NCBI GenBank assembly: GCA_016293845.1
Contig: JAEDDH010000014.1
Coordinates: 34,467-98,466, forward strand
Direction: 5' to 3'
Length of the DNA: 64,000 nt
From: Bacteroidales bacterium
Lineage (GTDB): Bacteria > Bacteroidota > Bacteroidia > Bacteroidales > UBA3824
The notes below the pieces were generated by a model. That model saw only the letters and a list, made by a program, of their open reading frames with translations, was not told the origin of the DNA and made no database searches. Below are positions 18,211 to 26,757 of the stretch, one piece after another. Position 1 is the first letter of the stretch. The number at the start of each line of letters is the position of its first letter. Position numbers and translations under genes: made by a program.

Positions 18211-18750
18211 TTAGATATCGGTAAGACCTTCAGGAATTGAAATTGTAATCTGTTTAGCTTTGTCGTCAACATCAATCACCTCTACAGCCAAAGCCGGCAC
18301 TAAAAGTTCCTTGCCATTGTTGTCGATAACCAATTGCGGATTGCCCGGAATGACATCAATTCCTGTTATTACACCGAGAAGATTGTTGTGATGATCGTAG
18401 GCGGTATATCCTTCATACTCAAAACTTTCTTCATCCTCATCATCGGTATCGAGACTCTCAGTAAGGGCGTAAACATCGCGACCAATGAGCGATGATGCAC
18501 TTTTTTGAGTTTTGATGGTGGTAAACCGCAGCGACACACTCTTTTTATTGTAAAAAACCGAATCCTCATCAATAAAGAAAGGAACCAAGTACCCATCGAT
18601 GTCAACGAGTACAGGTTCCTCTGTAATAATTTCAAGGTAAGGCGGTTCAATATTAAGAACCACACCGCCGTTGCTTCCTAAATAGTTGTAGACTGTGGCT
18701 ATTTTAGTAAGATTGCCACGATCCAAATATTTATTCGGCTTTAGGTTCAT
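18211..18750 (-). CDS. rimM: Ribosome maturation factor RimM
   Basis: RimM binds S19 and assists 30S subunit assembly. I chose the ATG at 18750, which gives 179 residues starting MNLKPNKYLD. A longer frame upstream would add 35 Lys/Leu-rich residues that are only the frame-shifted shadow of the rpsP tail. A RimM N-terminal beta-barrel is followed by a PRC-barrel part with DHHNNLLGVITGI and KELLVPAL. The chosen start overlaps the last 20 bases of rpsP, which suggests translational coupling. Confidence 0.88.
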   Translation of the reverse strand: MNLKPNKYLDRGNLTKIATVYNYLGSNGGVVLNIEPPYLEIITEEPVLVDIDGYLVPFFIDEDSVFYNKKSVSLRFTTIKTQKSASSLIGRDVYALTESLDTDDEDEESFEYEGYTAYDHHNNLLGVITGIDVIPGNPQLVIDNNGKELLVPALAVEVIDVDDKAKQITISIPEGLTDI

Positions 18751-19285
18751 CAGCGGGAGCTTCTGTTGCTTGTGCTTCTGTAGCCTCACTTGCAGCCTCA
18801 GCTTCAGCTTTAGCAGCAGCTTCAGCCTCTGCTTTCTTCTTGCTAAGTTCAGCAAGTTTTGCTTCCTTAACTTTGCTTTCAGCCTCTAAACGTTTAGCAG
18901 CGTCAGCTTTTTTCTTGCTTTCGTTGCTTTCTTTAGCGGCGTTGATTTTGTTTTCTTTGTTTTTGAGCCACTCGTTGAATTTAGCCTCAGCTTGAGCTTC
19001 GGTGAGAGCGTTCTTTTTAACGCCACGCAACAAGTGATCTTTCAAGAGTACACCCTTGGAAGAAAGGAGTGTTCTGCAAGTGTCGGTAGGTTGAGCGCCT
19101 GTCTGAATCCAATACAAAGCCCTGTCGAATTTAACGTCAACCTGTGCGGGGTTGGTGTTGGGATTGTAGGTTCCAATTTTTTCAATGAATCGGCCATCTC
19201 GTGGCGCTCTTGAGTCGGCAACTACTATCGAATAGTATGCGTAGCCCTTCTTACCGTGTCTTGCTAATCTAATTTTAACAGGCAT
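18731..19285 (-). CDS. rpsP: 30S ribosomal protein S16 with long Ala/Glu/Lys tail
   Basis: Residues 1-80 are a clear S16 (MPVKIRLARHGKKGYAYY, IEKIGTYNPN, DRALYWIQTGAQPTDT). The protein continues to 184 residues with a helical Lys/Glu/Ala tail ending ATEAPADEPKAE, roughly twice the length of typical S16. Such tails occur in Bacteroidetes S16 proteins and are probably exposed on the ribosome surface. It leads the rpsP-rimM-acetyltransferase operon. Confidence 0.95.
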   Translation of the reverse strand: MPVKIRLARHGKKGYAYYSIVVADSRAPRDGRFIEKIGTYNPNTNPAQVDVKFDRALYWIQTGAQPTDTCRTLLSSKGVLLKDHLLRGVKKNALTEAQAEAKFNEWLKNKENKINAAKESNESKKKADAAKRLEAESKVKEAKLAELSKKKAEAEAAAKAEAEAASEATEAQATEAPADEPKAE

Positions 19286-19330
19286 GATGTTTTGTTTTTA
19301 TGTAATTGTTTTAATAAAATTTTTCGGGTG

Positions 19331-19361
19331 CAAAATTACACTTTTATTTTGTATCAACAAA
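19331..19361 (-). promoter_or_regulatory. Promoter of rpsP operon (TTTG-19-TAATTTTG)
   Basis: On the minus strand a TTTG (19358-19361) and a TAATTTTG (19331-19338) are separated by 19 bases, fitting the Bacteroidetes -33/-7 consensus. The -33 box lies inside the last codons of the lipid kinase gene upstream. Confidence 0.75.
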
Positions 19362-20264
19362 TATTTTTAGCGAAGATGATAAAATTTTTATTTCCAATGG
19401 AGTAGTGCCCACAAGTTCGCCGTCTATTTCGATATCAATTTGTTTTTTATCAATAGATTCAATGCGGCAGATGGTGGTTTTGCGGTAAAATATTTTGTCG
19501 GCATACACAAATTTGCACAATCTAACTTTATGTAATTGAGCCAAAAATTTCCAAAAAGATAGTTTTTTAATATAGACAATATCCAGCAAGCCGTCGTTAA
19601 CTTCAGAATAGGGCGAAATGCCATATCCCCCGCCAAAATATTTTCCATTGGCAACGCACATTTCTGACATTGGTCCTTCTACTGTAAAATCATCGGTGGT
19701 AAGTCGGATATTAATTTTTGGCGGTAAAATCATAGTTGCCACCGCACCCAATGTATATGCCAGAGAGCTAGGGAGTTTCTTGGCAAGTCGTTCGGCTTTG
19801 GATATTACCGACGGACCAAGCCCAATGTCGCAAATGTTGACAAAGCAACGTGAATCGTCAACGCCGCTGTGAGTTTTGTAAGCCGCTGATGCTACGTCAG
19901 AAATGATATAATCGTCGTTGTTGATTTTTTCGATAATCTTAGAATAATTGTTACCGGTATTGATGGTGCGTGTAAGGTCGTTGCATGTGCCAAAGGGAAT
20001 AACTGCTAATGATGGAAGGACAGAAATATCGGTAAACTCGCGAACAATGCCATTAACTATTTCATTTACAGTGCCATCACCGCCAACAGCAAGTATAGCA
20101 TCCACCCCACTATCGGCTATCTGCGATGCAAGTGCGGTAGTAGTGCCTTTTTGAGTAATATGGCATGTGAGGTCGAATGCAGAACCAAAGTTCCGCACTA
20201 TTTCTTCCCTCATTTGCTCTGCGTTGGGATTTTTTCCGCTGATTATGGCTGTTAGTTTTTTCAT
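19344..20264 (-). CDS. Diacylglycerol/lipid kinase family protein
   Basis: The 306-residue product matches the DagK/YegS/BmrU family: AVGGDGTVNEIVNG (the GGDGT nucleotide site), FGTCNDLTRT, and FGGGYGISPYSEVNDGLLDIVYIKK. It phosphorylates a lipid such as diacylglycerol or a related lipid using ATP. Its start overlaps the lpxH stop by four bases, so it is the last gene of an aroC-lpxH-kinase operon. The lipid substrate is undetermined. Confidence 0.9.
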   Translation of the reverse strand: MKKLTAIISGKNPNAEQMREEIVRNFGSAFDLTCHITQKGTTTALASQIADSGVDAILAVGGDGTVNEIVNGIVREFTDISVLPSLAVIPFGTCNDLTRTINTGNNYSKIIEKINNDDYIISDVASAAYKTHSGVDDSRCFVNICDIGLGPSVISKAERLAKKLPSSLAYTLGAVATMILPPKINIRLTTDDFTVEGPMSEMCVANGKYFGGGYGISPYSEVNDGLLDIVYIKKLSFWKFLAQLHKVRLCKFVYADKIFYRKTTICRIESIDKKQIDIEIDGELVGTTPLEIKILSSSLKIFVDTK

Positions 20265-21007
20265 AGGTCAAAATTTTTGAGTAATAGTGTTCCTTCGCTT
20301 AGTTCGGCGTAGGGCGATGATTTAAACCAAACGCCTGTGTTTATGTATGTTACATCATTATCAAGAGGATATTCAACTGCACAATGACGATGTCCAAAGA
20401 TATAATAATCGGCATTAATTTTGGGCATAATTTCGCGGATATGCTCCACAAGCCACTCTTTTTCGCCGTGAAATTCAGGACTGCGCTCGTAGGCATTGCG
20501 GCTTAGCGACCATTTGCTGCCCAACCAAAGTGCAAAATTTGGATGAAGCAGATTTGAAAACATCCACTGCAACAGTCGGTTGGTAAAAATCGCTTTCATT
20601 ATCTTGTATTTGCGGTCGTGATGTCCAAGACCGTCGCCATGACCAAGATAAAGTTTTTTACCCTGAATTTCAAACAGTTGCGGTTTACGAATTATCTCCG
20701 CTCCTATTTCGTCGGCTAAATAATGATATGCCCAAATGTCGTGGTTGCCAGTAAAAAAATAGAGTTTTGTGCCGTCCTCTACCAATTCGGCAAGTTTGGC
20801 AAGAAATTTTACAAAGCCTTTTGGCACAGCGCGTTTCCATTCGTACCAAAAATCAAAGATATCACCCAAGAGAAACAATTGCTGCGCGTTTGGCTTAATA
20901 AAATCGAGCCAAGCGATAATGCGGCGTTCTCTTTCGAGCGAAATTTCCCTATTGGGCGCTCCAAGATGAAAATCCGATGCAAAATAGGCTTTATCTTTCA
21001 CATTCAA
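20261..21007 (-). CDS. lpxH: UDP-2,3-diacylglucosamine diphosphatase LpxH
   Basis: The enzyme hydrolyses UDP-2,3-diacylglucosamine to lipid X in lipid A synthesis. Metal-binding motifs of the calcineurin-like fold are seen: ASDFHLG, LGDIFDFW, TGNHDIW, GHGDG and FGHRH. No ATG suits the start. A longer frame to 21067 would overlap aroC by 53 bases, so I prefer TTG at 21007 (eight bases after the aroC stop); GTG at 21001 is also possible. The resulting length is about 248 residues. Confidence 0.88.
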   Translation of the reverse strand: MNVKDKAYFASDFHLGAPNREISLERERRIIAWLDFIKPNAQQLFLLGDIFDFWYEWKRAVPKGFVKFLAKLAELVEDGTKLYFFTGNHDIWAYHYLADEIGAEIIRKPQLFEIQGKKLYLGHGDGLGHHDRKYKIMKAIFTNRLLQWMFSNLLHPNFALWLGSKWSLSRNAYERSPEFHGEKEWLVEHIREIMPKINADYYIFGHRHCAVEYPLDNDVTYINTGVWFKSSPYAELSEGTLLLKNFDL

Positions 21008-21014
21008 TAATTTA

Positions 21015-22010
21015 CTATTTTGTAAAAACCCTCTTTGCCGTTTGCGCCACAAGACTGAGGTCGGCAAGGGCTATGGCAGCCGCTGCCTCTAAAACGGGCG
21101 GCACACGAAGCACTATGCAGAGGTCGTGACGACCTTGAATTACAAGCGGCTCCACTTTTCCGTCTTTTATATTAAAGGTATCTTGCGACAAAGAAATGCT
21201 TGGCGTTGGCTTAACTGCCACTCGAAAAACAATAGGATTGCCGTTGGAAATGCCGCCGTTGATACCGCCTGAGTTGTTGGTTTCGGTGCGTCCGTTGGCG
21301 TTGATAATGTTATCGTTGTTTTGACTGCCAGTCATTTTTGCCACATTAAAACCTGCGCCAAACTCTATGCCCTTGATTGCAGGAATGGAGAAAGCCATTC
21401 TACTAATTTCGGATTCTACCGACGAGAAAAATGGTTCGCCCAAGCCCACAGGCACGTTGTTAATGGTACATTCTACAATGCCGCCGATAGAGTCGTGATT
21501 TTCAATTGCCTTTGCCACAGCAGATTCGATATCTTTGTTGCCGCCCACTTCCAAAATATGCGCGTTGACATTAATAGGCGCTATGATTTTTTTGGCAATT
21601 ACACCTGCCGCCACAAGACCGAGAGTTATGCGACCCGAAAAATGTCCTCCGCCAGTATAATCGTTGAAACCGCCATATTTTACACGTGCCACATAATCGG
21701 CGTGACCCGGGCGCGGATGGTCGAACAACTGCGAATAATCTTTGCTCTTGGTGTTGTTGTTGTGAAAAAGAATGGTGATGGGCGCACCTGTGGTGAATCC
21801 GTTGAAAACGCCGCTAACTATCTGCGGAAGGTCGTCTTCTTTGCGTGGTGTGGTGCCTTTTGCACCTGATTTTCTACGGGCAAGGTCTTGGGCAAAATCG
21901 TCTTCGGTGAGCGGAATACCAGCCGGACAGCCATCTACGCAGCATCCAAGTGCCACTCCGTGCGATTCGCCAAATATCGACACCTTATATATATTACCTA
22001 TTGTGTTCAT
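21015..22010 (-). CDS. aroC: Chorismate synthase
   Basis: The 331-residue enzyme converts 5-enolpyruvylshikimate 3-phosphate to chorismate with reduced FMN. Family motifs are present: GESHGVALGCCVDGCPAG, RRKSGAKGTTPRKE, RPGHADYV, and GRHDLCIVLRVPPVLEAAAA. It leads an operon with lpxH and a lipid kinase. Confidence 0.96.
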   Translation of the reverse strand: MNTIGNIYKVSIFGESHGVALGCCVDGCPAGIPLTEDDFAQDLARRKSGAKGTTPRKEDDLPQIVSGVFNGFTTGAPITILFHNNNTKSKDYSQLFDHPRPGHADYVARVKYGGFNDYTGGGHFSGRITLGLVAAGVIAKKIIAPINVNAHILEVGGNKDIESAVAKAIENHDSIGGIVECTINNVPVGLGEPFFSSVESEISRMAFSIPAIKGIEFGAGFNVAKMTGSQNNDNIINANGRTETNNSGGINGGISNGNPIVFRVAVKPTPSISLSQDTFNIKDGKVEPLVIQGRHDLCIVLRVPPVLEAAAAIALADLSLVAQTAKRVFTK

Positions 22011-22085
22011 CTGGTGTTAATAATGTGTTTGTAATGCAAAGAAAAGTGTTTTTTTTGTTTTTTTCAATAAATTGCTTAAAAAAAA

Positions 22086-22118
22086 ATGCAGTTCCGTTAC
22101 TTAAAAGCGAAACTGCAT
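22086..22118 (-). terminator. Rho-independent terminator of the helicase gene
   Basis: ATGCAGTT (22086-22093) and AACTGCAT (22111-22118) form a hairpin; the minus strand continues into a run of T after it. It lies 34 bases past the stop of the DEAD-box gene. Confidence 0.75.
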
Positions 22119-22151
22119 AATCTTAACTATCAAACTATTATCACTATTTAT

Positions 22152-23981
22152 CTATTTTCTACGTTTTTTGCCACCGTGAAAAAAATCATCGGCTTCGGCT
22201 TTGTGACGACGACGGCTACGGCTCTCATTGTCGCGACGACGCTCTTTGTGTTCCTTGCGGTCTTTGCGTTTTTTGCCGTCGAAATCTTTGTTGCGATCGC
22301 GAACGCTATCTTTTTCACGTCCTTCGTGTGCGCCGGTAGATGATGCCACCTCAACAGAAATTTCACGACCGTCGAAATTTGCGCCATTCATTGCGTCTAC
22401 AACCTCTTTTTCGTGGTCGGTGTCAACCTCAAAGAATGAAAAATTGCGCATTATATCTATCTGACCTATAATAACATCGCGGTTGTTGACAATGCGGTTG
22501 GTAAAGCCCATCATCTTGGCGGGTGTAAGGTCGTCTTTGGTGCCGAGACTTACAAAAAGGCGTGAATATTTAACCTTTTCGCGGCGGAAACTGCCTTTCT
22601 CTTTGCCTCCCCTGTCGCGTTTACCTTTTTCGCGGCGACTTTCGCTTTCGGCAGATGCGTCAACGTTGATGTCGGATGCGTTGCGGTAATAATCAAGAAA
22701 ACGGTTGAACTCCATCGAAACAAATTTCTTGATAATATCCTCGCGGCTCATATCGGCGAGTTTTTCGGCAATGTGTTCCTCAAAAACCGAAATTTGTTTT
22801 TCGTCGATTTCTACGTTGCGCATTTTGTCGATAAGGTCCATCAACTGTATCTCGCAGATTTCCTTGCCGTTAGGTACGGGCTTTTGCTCAAATTTCTTTT
22901 TGCAAATGCGTTCAATATCTTTGAGTTTGCCTTTTTCTTTAAGGTGGATAATCGAAATTGAAATACCAGAACGACCTGCGCGACCAGTACGTCCGCTGCG
23001 GTGGATATAAACCTCAGGGTCGTCGGGAAGATTATAATTAATAACGTGTGTCAACTCGTTAACGTCCAAACCACGGGCAGCCACGTCGGTAGCCACAAGA
23101 ATTTGCAGGTGCTTGCTGCGGAAACGCTGCATAACGTTGTCGCGCTGAGCCTGCGAAAGGTCGCCGTGAAGGGCATCGGCATTGTAACCATCTGCCATCA
23201 ACTTGTCGGCCACCTCTTTGCACTCCATACGGGTGCGGCAAAAAACTATGGCGTAAATATCGGGGTTGACGTCGGCAATACGTTTGAGAGCCTCGTAACG
23301 GTCTTTGCTGCGTACCATAAAGTAATGATGCTCAACATTTTCGGCACCAATATTTTTTTTGGCAACGGCAATTTCCTCAGGGTCTTTCATATAACTATGC
23401 GCCATACGCTCAATGTCGGCGGGCATAGTGGCAGAAAAGAGGAATGTGCGCTTTTCTTGCGGAGTTTCGGCAAGGATAGTGTCGAGATCCTCTTTGAAAC
23501 CCATACTCAACATCTCGTCGGCCTCGTCTAATACGAGCCACTGAATAGTGTTGATTTTTAATGCTTTACGTTTCATCAAGTCGATAGCACGACCCGGAGT
23601 GGCAACCACAATTTGAGCACGTTTTTTAAGCGATTTTATCTGAGTTTCGATGCTTGCACCACCGTAAACAGGCACAATTTCAAGACCTTTGAGATATTTT
23701 GAATAGTTTTTCAAATCGCCAGTAATCTGCAAACAGAGTTCGCGAGTTGGGCACAGCACAAGCAACTGAGTATCTGCAACATCAACATCAAGCATATTAA
23801 GCACGGGCAAACCAAAAGCAGCGGTTTTGCCAGTACCTGTTTGAGCGAGAGCGATAAGGTCGCGGTTTTGTGTTGTGATAAAAGGGACGGTCTTCTCCTG
23901 AATGGGGGTAAGGTTTTCAAAACCCATTTCAGTAACCGCATCGATAATTTGCTTTTTCAAGCCGGTTTCTTCGAATGTCAT
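22152..23981 (-). CDS. DEAD-box ATP-dependent RNA helicase
   Basis: The 609-residue protein has all core motifs: Q motif with PIQEKTVPF, AQTGTGKTAAF, PTRELCLQ, DEAD, SAT, and HRSGRTGRAGR. After the helicase core (to about 370) it has a dimerisation-like region, an RNA-binding DbpA/CsdA-type domain (about 465-545; FVSLGTKDDLTPAKMMGF) and a basic Arg/Lys/Asp tail. It probably remodels RNA in ribosome assembly or in cold, like DeaD/CsdA. The 5' leader is about 110 bases if transcription begins at the TAATTTTG box at 24099-24106. Confidence 0.93.
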   Translation of the reverse strand: MTFEETGLKKQIIDAVTEMGFENLTPIQEKTVPFITTQNRDLIALAQTGTGKTAAFGLPVLNMLDVDVADTQLLVLCPTRELCLQITGDLKNYSKYLKGLEIVPVYGGASIETQIKSLKKRAQIVVATPGRAIDLMKRKALKINTIQWLVLDEADEMLSMGFKEDLDTILAETPQEKRTFLFSATMPADIERMAHSYMKDPEEIAVAKKNIGAENVEHHYFMVRSKDRYEALKRIADVNPDIYAIVFCRTRMECKEVADKLMADGYNADALHGDLSQAQRDNVMQRFRSKHLQILVATDVAARGLDVNELTHVINYNLPDDPEVYIHRSGRTGRAGRSGISISIIHLKEKGKLKDIERICKKKFEQKPVPNGKEICEIQLMDLIDKMRNVEIDEKQISVFEEHIAEKLADMSREDIIKKFVSMEFNRFLDYYRNASDINVDASAESESRREKGKRDRGGKEKGSFRREKVKYSRLFVSLGTKDDLTPAKMMGFTNRIVNNRDVIIGQIDIMRNFSFFEVDTDHEKEVVDAMNGANFDGREISVEVASSTGAHEGREKDSVRDRNKDFDGKKRKDRKEHKERRRDNESRSRRRHKAEADDFFHGGKKRRK

Positions 23982-24098
23982 TTTGTATTAATATTTTAGA
24001 TGAAGAGCCTTTCCCCTGTAATAAAAAGGCAACAGCCCTCTCACCCAAAAAATTTTCGACACGGGAAAACGCTCGAAATATTCCTTAAATTGCGGGTG

Positions 24099-24106
24099 CA
24101 AAATTA
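24099..24106 (-). promoter_or_regulatory. TAATTTTG -7 box for the helicase gene
   Basis: The minus strand reads TAATTTTG, matching TAnnTTTG, about 118 bases before the helicase ATG. The long leader this implies would fit the post-transcriptional control known for cold-shock helicases, but that is inference. Confidence 0.5.
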
Positions 24107-24186
24107 GATATTATTTTATCTTTTTGAAAATATGAATGTTAAATAAAAAAGATTTTTGGGTTAATGAATAACTCTCAAAAATAGAT

Positions 24187-24194
24187 TATTTTTG
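24187..24194 (+). promoter_or_regulatory. TATTTTTG -7 box upstream of broken BspA-like gene
   Basis: This is a perfect TAnnTTTG match on the plus strand, 312 bases before the start codon. If used, it gives an unusually long leader that contains the 69-base hairpin at 24341-24409. The region 24200-24340 itself shows no gene. Confidence 0.45.
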
Positions 24195-24340
24195 CAAACC
24201 TATCACCCCTATTCCGTATATTAACGAAACAAATTATAAAACATATAAAGCAACACAGTAAAGTATTTAAAGACATATAGTTAACATAAAATATTAATCT
24301 TAACGCCTGATTCACGTAATGTAAAATCTGGAAAATTTTT

Positions 24341-24409
24341 AAGGTATGTGATGATGGTGCGAGAGGTTCACGCTTTTTGGCGTGAACCGTATCGTGCTAA
24401 TCATACCTT
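24341..24409 (+). promoter_or_regulatory. Long imperfect hairpin in leader of BspA-like gene
   Basis: Three stacked helices can be paired: AAGGTATG with CATACCTT (outer), TGGTGCGA with TCGTGCTA (middle, three G-U pairs) and GGTTCACGC with GCGTGAACC (inner, nine base pairs), with a TTTTTG loop. The G-U pairs favour structure in the plus-strand RNA. A GGTTTTTC run follows at once. It may be an attenuator or terminator, or an unrecognised structured RNA; I do not recognise the family. Confidence 0.55.
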
Positions 24410-24506
24410 TGGTTTTTCTAGATACCAACATTGCGATTACGCACAAATGATGCGGTTACACGCCATTTTTGTATATTCCAATTAGGCATCTAAAATACAA
24501 TACATT

Positions 24507-25411
24507 ATGAGAAAATCAAACTTATTAATGCTGCTATGGGCAGTATTGTTGGTAACGCTTTTACCAATCAACAAAACATTTGGACAAGAAGCATACTCAG
24601 TATTTGCAGATGGAACTCTAACACTCAAATACGATGATCAAAGACCGAATGATGCGTATGATATAAGGAGTTATTATTATAATGGTTGGTCTTCTATTGA
24701 AACAAGGATCACCAAAGTAGTATTCGCCGATTCGTTTAAAGATTATCCAGCAACAAGTTGCGCATATTGGTTCTATGATTGTACTAATCTCACTGAGATT
24801 GTAGGAATGAAAGAGAATCTTAACACTCAAAATGTTACAAGTATGAGTTTGATGTTTTGTGGTTGTAGCGGTCTTACAACTCTTGACGTTAGTGGATTTG
24901 ACACTCAGAATGTTACAAATATGAGTGATATGTAGTTGCCGCCAAACCCATTGCCATCGCCATAGCTTATTATCCTCAATTATCATACACCGAGGGTGAT
25001 AATTTCTCAACTGAAAATGGCTATCTAATAGTTATTTACAACAACAACAAAATAGACACGATTGCGCTTGAAAAAGCGGAAATATTAGATTTCGACAATA
25101 CAAAAGTTGGCGAACAAATAATAAGAGTATCCTATCTCGGCTTAGAAACTTCACTTAAAGTAATTGTAAATAAGAAAGATACCACTACACCAGTTTCTTC
25201 TATATCAGAAAATAATATCAAAGTCTGGTCATTCAATCACACCATCTACATAGAAAACGCTCCTGCCGACACCAAATACACTATCATCGACCTCAACGGT
25301 AGAATAATAACAACTTCAACAACAAAATCTACAAAAGAAGAAATCAATATCAATAAATCGGGTGTATTGATTTTACTTATTGGCCATCAATCGTTTAAAA
25401 TTGCCCTATAA
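24507..25411 (+). pseudogene. Broken BspA-like (DUF285) surface protein gene with T9SS tail
   Basis: The first 142 codons (24507-24935) give a signal peptide and the start of BspA/DUF285 leucine-rich repeats (WFYDCTNLTEIVGM, NVTSMSLMFCGCSGLTTLDV, NVTNMSDM) and then hit a stop. From 24935 a different frame stays open for 158 codons to 25411. It encodes an Ig-like stretch and a type A T9SS sorting domain (IKVWSFNHTIYIENA, YTIIDLNGRII). The reading frame changes and most of the repeat array seems lost at the junction near 24930, as after a deletion between repeats. Nothing suggests the fragments are still joined. Confidence 0.8.
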
Positions 25412-25412
25412 C

Positions 25413-25479
25413 CCGTCTGGAAGACGGTATCTCTATAACCCCGGACATTGAGCCGCACCTCGGCGACAATGTCCGGGGT
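25413..25479 (+). repeat. Paired-hairpin repeat element, copy A
   Basis: A small hairpin CCGTCT-GGA-AGACGG (25413-25427) and a ten-base spacer precede a 13-base-pair hairpin (ACCCCGGACATTG 25438-25450 with CAATGTCCGGGGT 25467-25479), then TTTTTC. It begins two bases after the stop of the broken BspA-like gene. A second copy lies inverted at 27455-27524. It can act as a terminator, but two copies with conserved layout point to a dispersed repeat. Confidence 0.8.
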
Positions 25480-25700
25480 TTTTCACCAATAGTGGGTCGG
25501 TACTGAGAGTGCACGGTACACCCCTATTCCCCCTCAACCACCTCCATCTCTACTTCGTGCTTTGATGTTGATTTGTTGTAATTTATTCCGCAAAGTACTA
25601 TTTTTTTAGATTTTGAGTTCGATGATGTAGTCTAACACCTCACTTTCACATAACAACAAAACTCTATATTTTTACCCCATTGGCACAGTTATTAAATCGG
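25480..25700. other. Gene-free accessory spacer
   Basis: About 220 bases between the paired-hairpin repeat and the long palindrome. I see no open frame with coding character, no clear promoter and no recognisable mobile-element end. Confidence 0.5.
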
Positions 25701-25746
25701 ATAGTTGGCTGTAACTATAAAAAACTTCATAGTTACAGCCAACTAT
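25701..25746. terminator. 18-base-pair palindrome past the glycosyltransferase gene
   Basis: ATAGTTGGCTGTAACTAT (25701-25718) is followed after ten bases by its exact complement (25729-25746). On both strands an A/T run follows, so it can terminate in either direction. Part of the same motif (TGGCTGTAACTATT) recurs at 25759-25772 and includes the stop codon of the minus-strand glycosyltransferase gene. Confidence 0.75.
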
Positions 25747-25767
25747 TTTTAAAATACGTGGCTGTAA

Positions 25768-26757
25768 CTATTCACCGAGTATGCGGTTTACAATGCTTTC
25801 GGGGGTGATGGCGGTGAGGCATTTGTAAGGGGTGCTGAGGCGACATTCTTTGTTGCCGTAAACCGAACAGGGGCGGCAGGGAAGGTCTACGTGCACTGCG
25901 TCGTCGGGGTTTTGGTTGAAGCCGAGGAATCCGGCGGCGGGATGTGTGGCGCCCCAAACCGATACTGCACGTGTGCCAACAAGCGAGGCAAGGTGCATAT
26001 TGGCACTGTCCATCGAGAGCATACAATCGAGGTCGGCAATGAGGTTGAGTTCGTTGGCAAGTCCGCCCGAACGCCCTACAAGACTCTCTACATTGGGATA
26101 TTTATCTTGCCAAGCGTCTAAAATTGCCTTTTCTTTGTCGCCAAAACCAAAGAGATAGATTTTCACACCCTTGGAGGATAGCATTTCAACCACCTTTTCC
26201 ATCGTTTCCAAAGGCAGAATCTTGCCCTTGTGAGCGGCAAAGGGGGCGATGCCAATTTTGCCAGTTTTTTCGGAATGCGATTTTGTGGGATAATCCAACT
26301 CAAAATCAAATCCAAGACGTTTTAGCACATCGTGGTAACGCTCAAAGGTGGTTTTGAGAGGCTTGCAATTTAGAGCACCTTTTTTGGTAAGGCGGCGTTT
26401 GTCGGCGCGACCTTTGTTGATTTTTTCGGTTTTGATACCCGCCAAAAATGTGCGTATACGCAGATAATGAGTACGAAGCACATCGTGAAAATCGGCGTAA
26501 GCGTCAATTTTCATCTCCTTAATTTCGCGGAAAAGCCGGTTTAAACCCGACATTCCTTTGTAATCGTTTTTAAGGTCGATGCCCACAAACTTAACATTCT
26601 GAGGCATACGCGAAAATATAGGCGCAAAATTTTTGCGGCTTAGAAACACAATTTCCAAACCGCTATATTTTTTTGCCAACGAATTCACCACGGGCACGCA
26701 CATAGCCACGTCGCCCATAGCCGAAAAGCGCGTTATCAGCAGCCTTTTGATTTCCAT
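25768..26757 (-). CDS. Glycosyltransferase family 9 (heptosyltransferase-like)
   Basis: The 329-residue protein begins LLITRFSAMGDVAMCVPVV, the ADP-heptose:LPS heptosyltransferase opening, and later has GIAPFAAHKGKILPLETM and DCMLSMDSANMHLASLVGTRAVSVWGATHP. It probably adds a sugar to the lipopolysaccharide core at the inner membrane face. Its ATG overlaps the stop of the DUF4254 gene in TAATG form, so translation is coupled. The exact donor and acceptor are not clear. Confidence 0.88.
   Translation of the reverse strand: MEIKRLLITRFSAMGDVAMCVPVVNSLAKKYSGLEIVFLSRKNFAPIFSRMPQNVKFVGIDLKNDYKGMSGLNRLFREIKEMKIDAYADFHDVLRTHYLRIRTFLAGIKTEKINKGRADKRRLTKKGALNCKPLKTTFERYHDVLKRLGFDFELDYPTKSHSEKTGKIGIAPFAAHKGKILPLETMEKVVEMLSSKGVKIYLFGFGDKEKAILDAWQDKYPNVESLVGRSGGLANELNLIADLDCMLSMDSANMHLASLVGTRAVSVWGATHPAAGFLGFNQNPDDAVHVDLPCRPCSVYGNKECRLSTPYKCLTAITPESIVNRILGE

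Noticed and set aside
18751..18855. 35-residue N-terminal extension of RimM
   Set aside because: The residues are a Lys/Leu-rich frame-shifted reading of the rpsP tail and do not fit RimM; ATG 18750 is preferred.
24301..24490. Possible integron attC site (TAACGCC near one end and TTAGGC near the other)
   Set aside because: The core-site spacing and inner boxes do not fit attC and no integrase is near; the folded element is better described as a leader hairpin.
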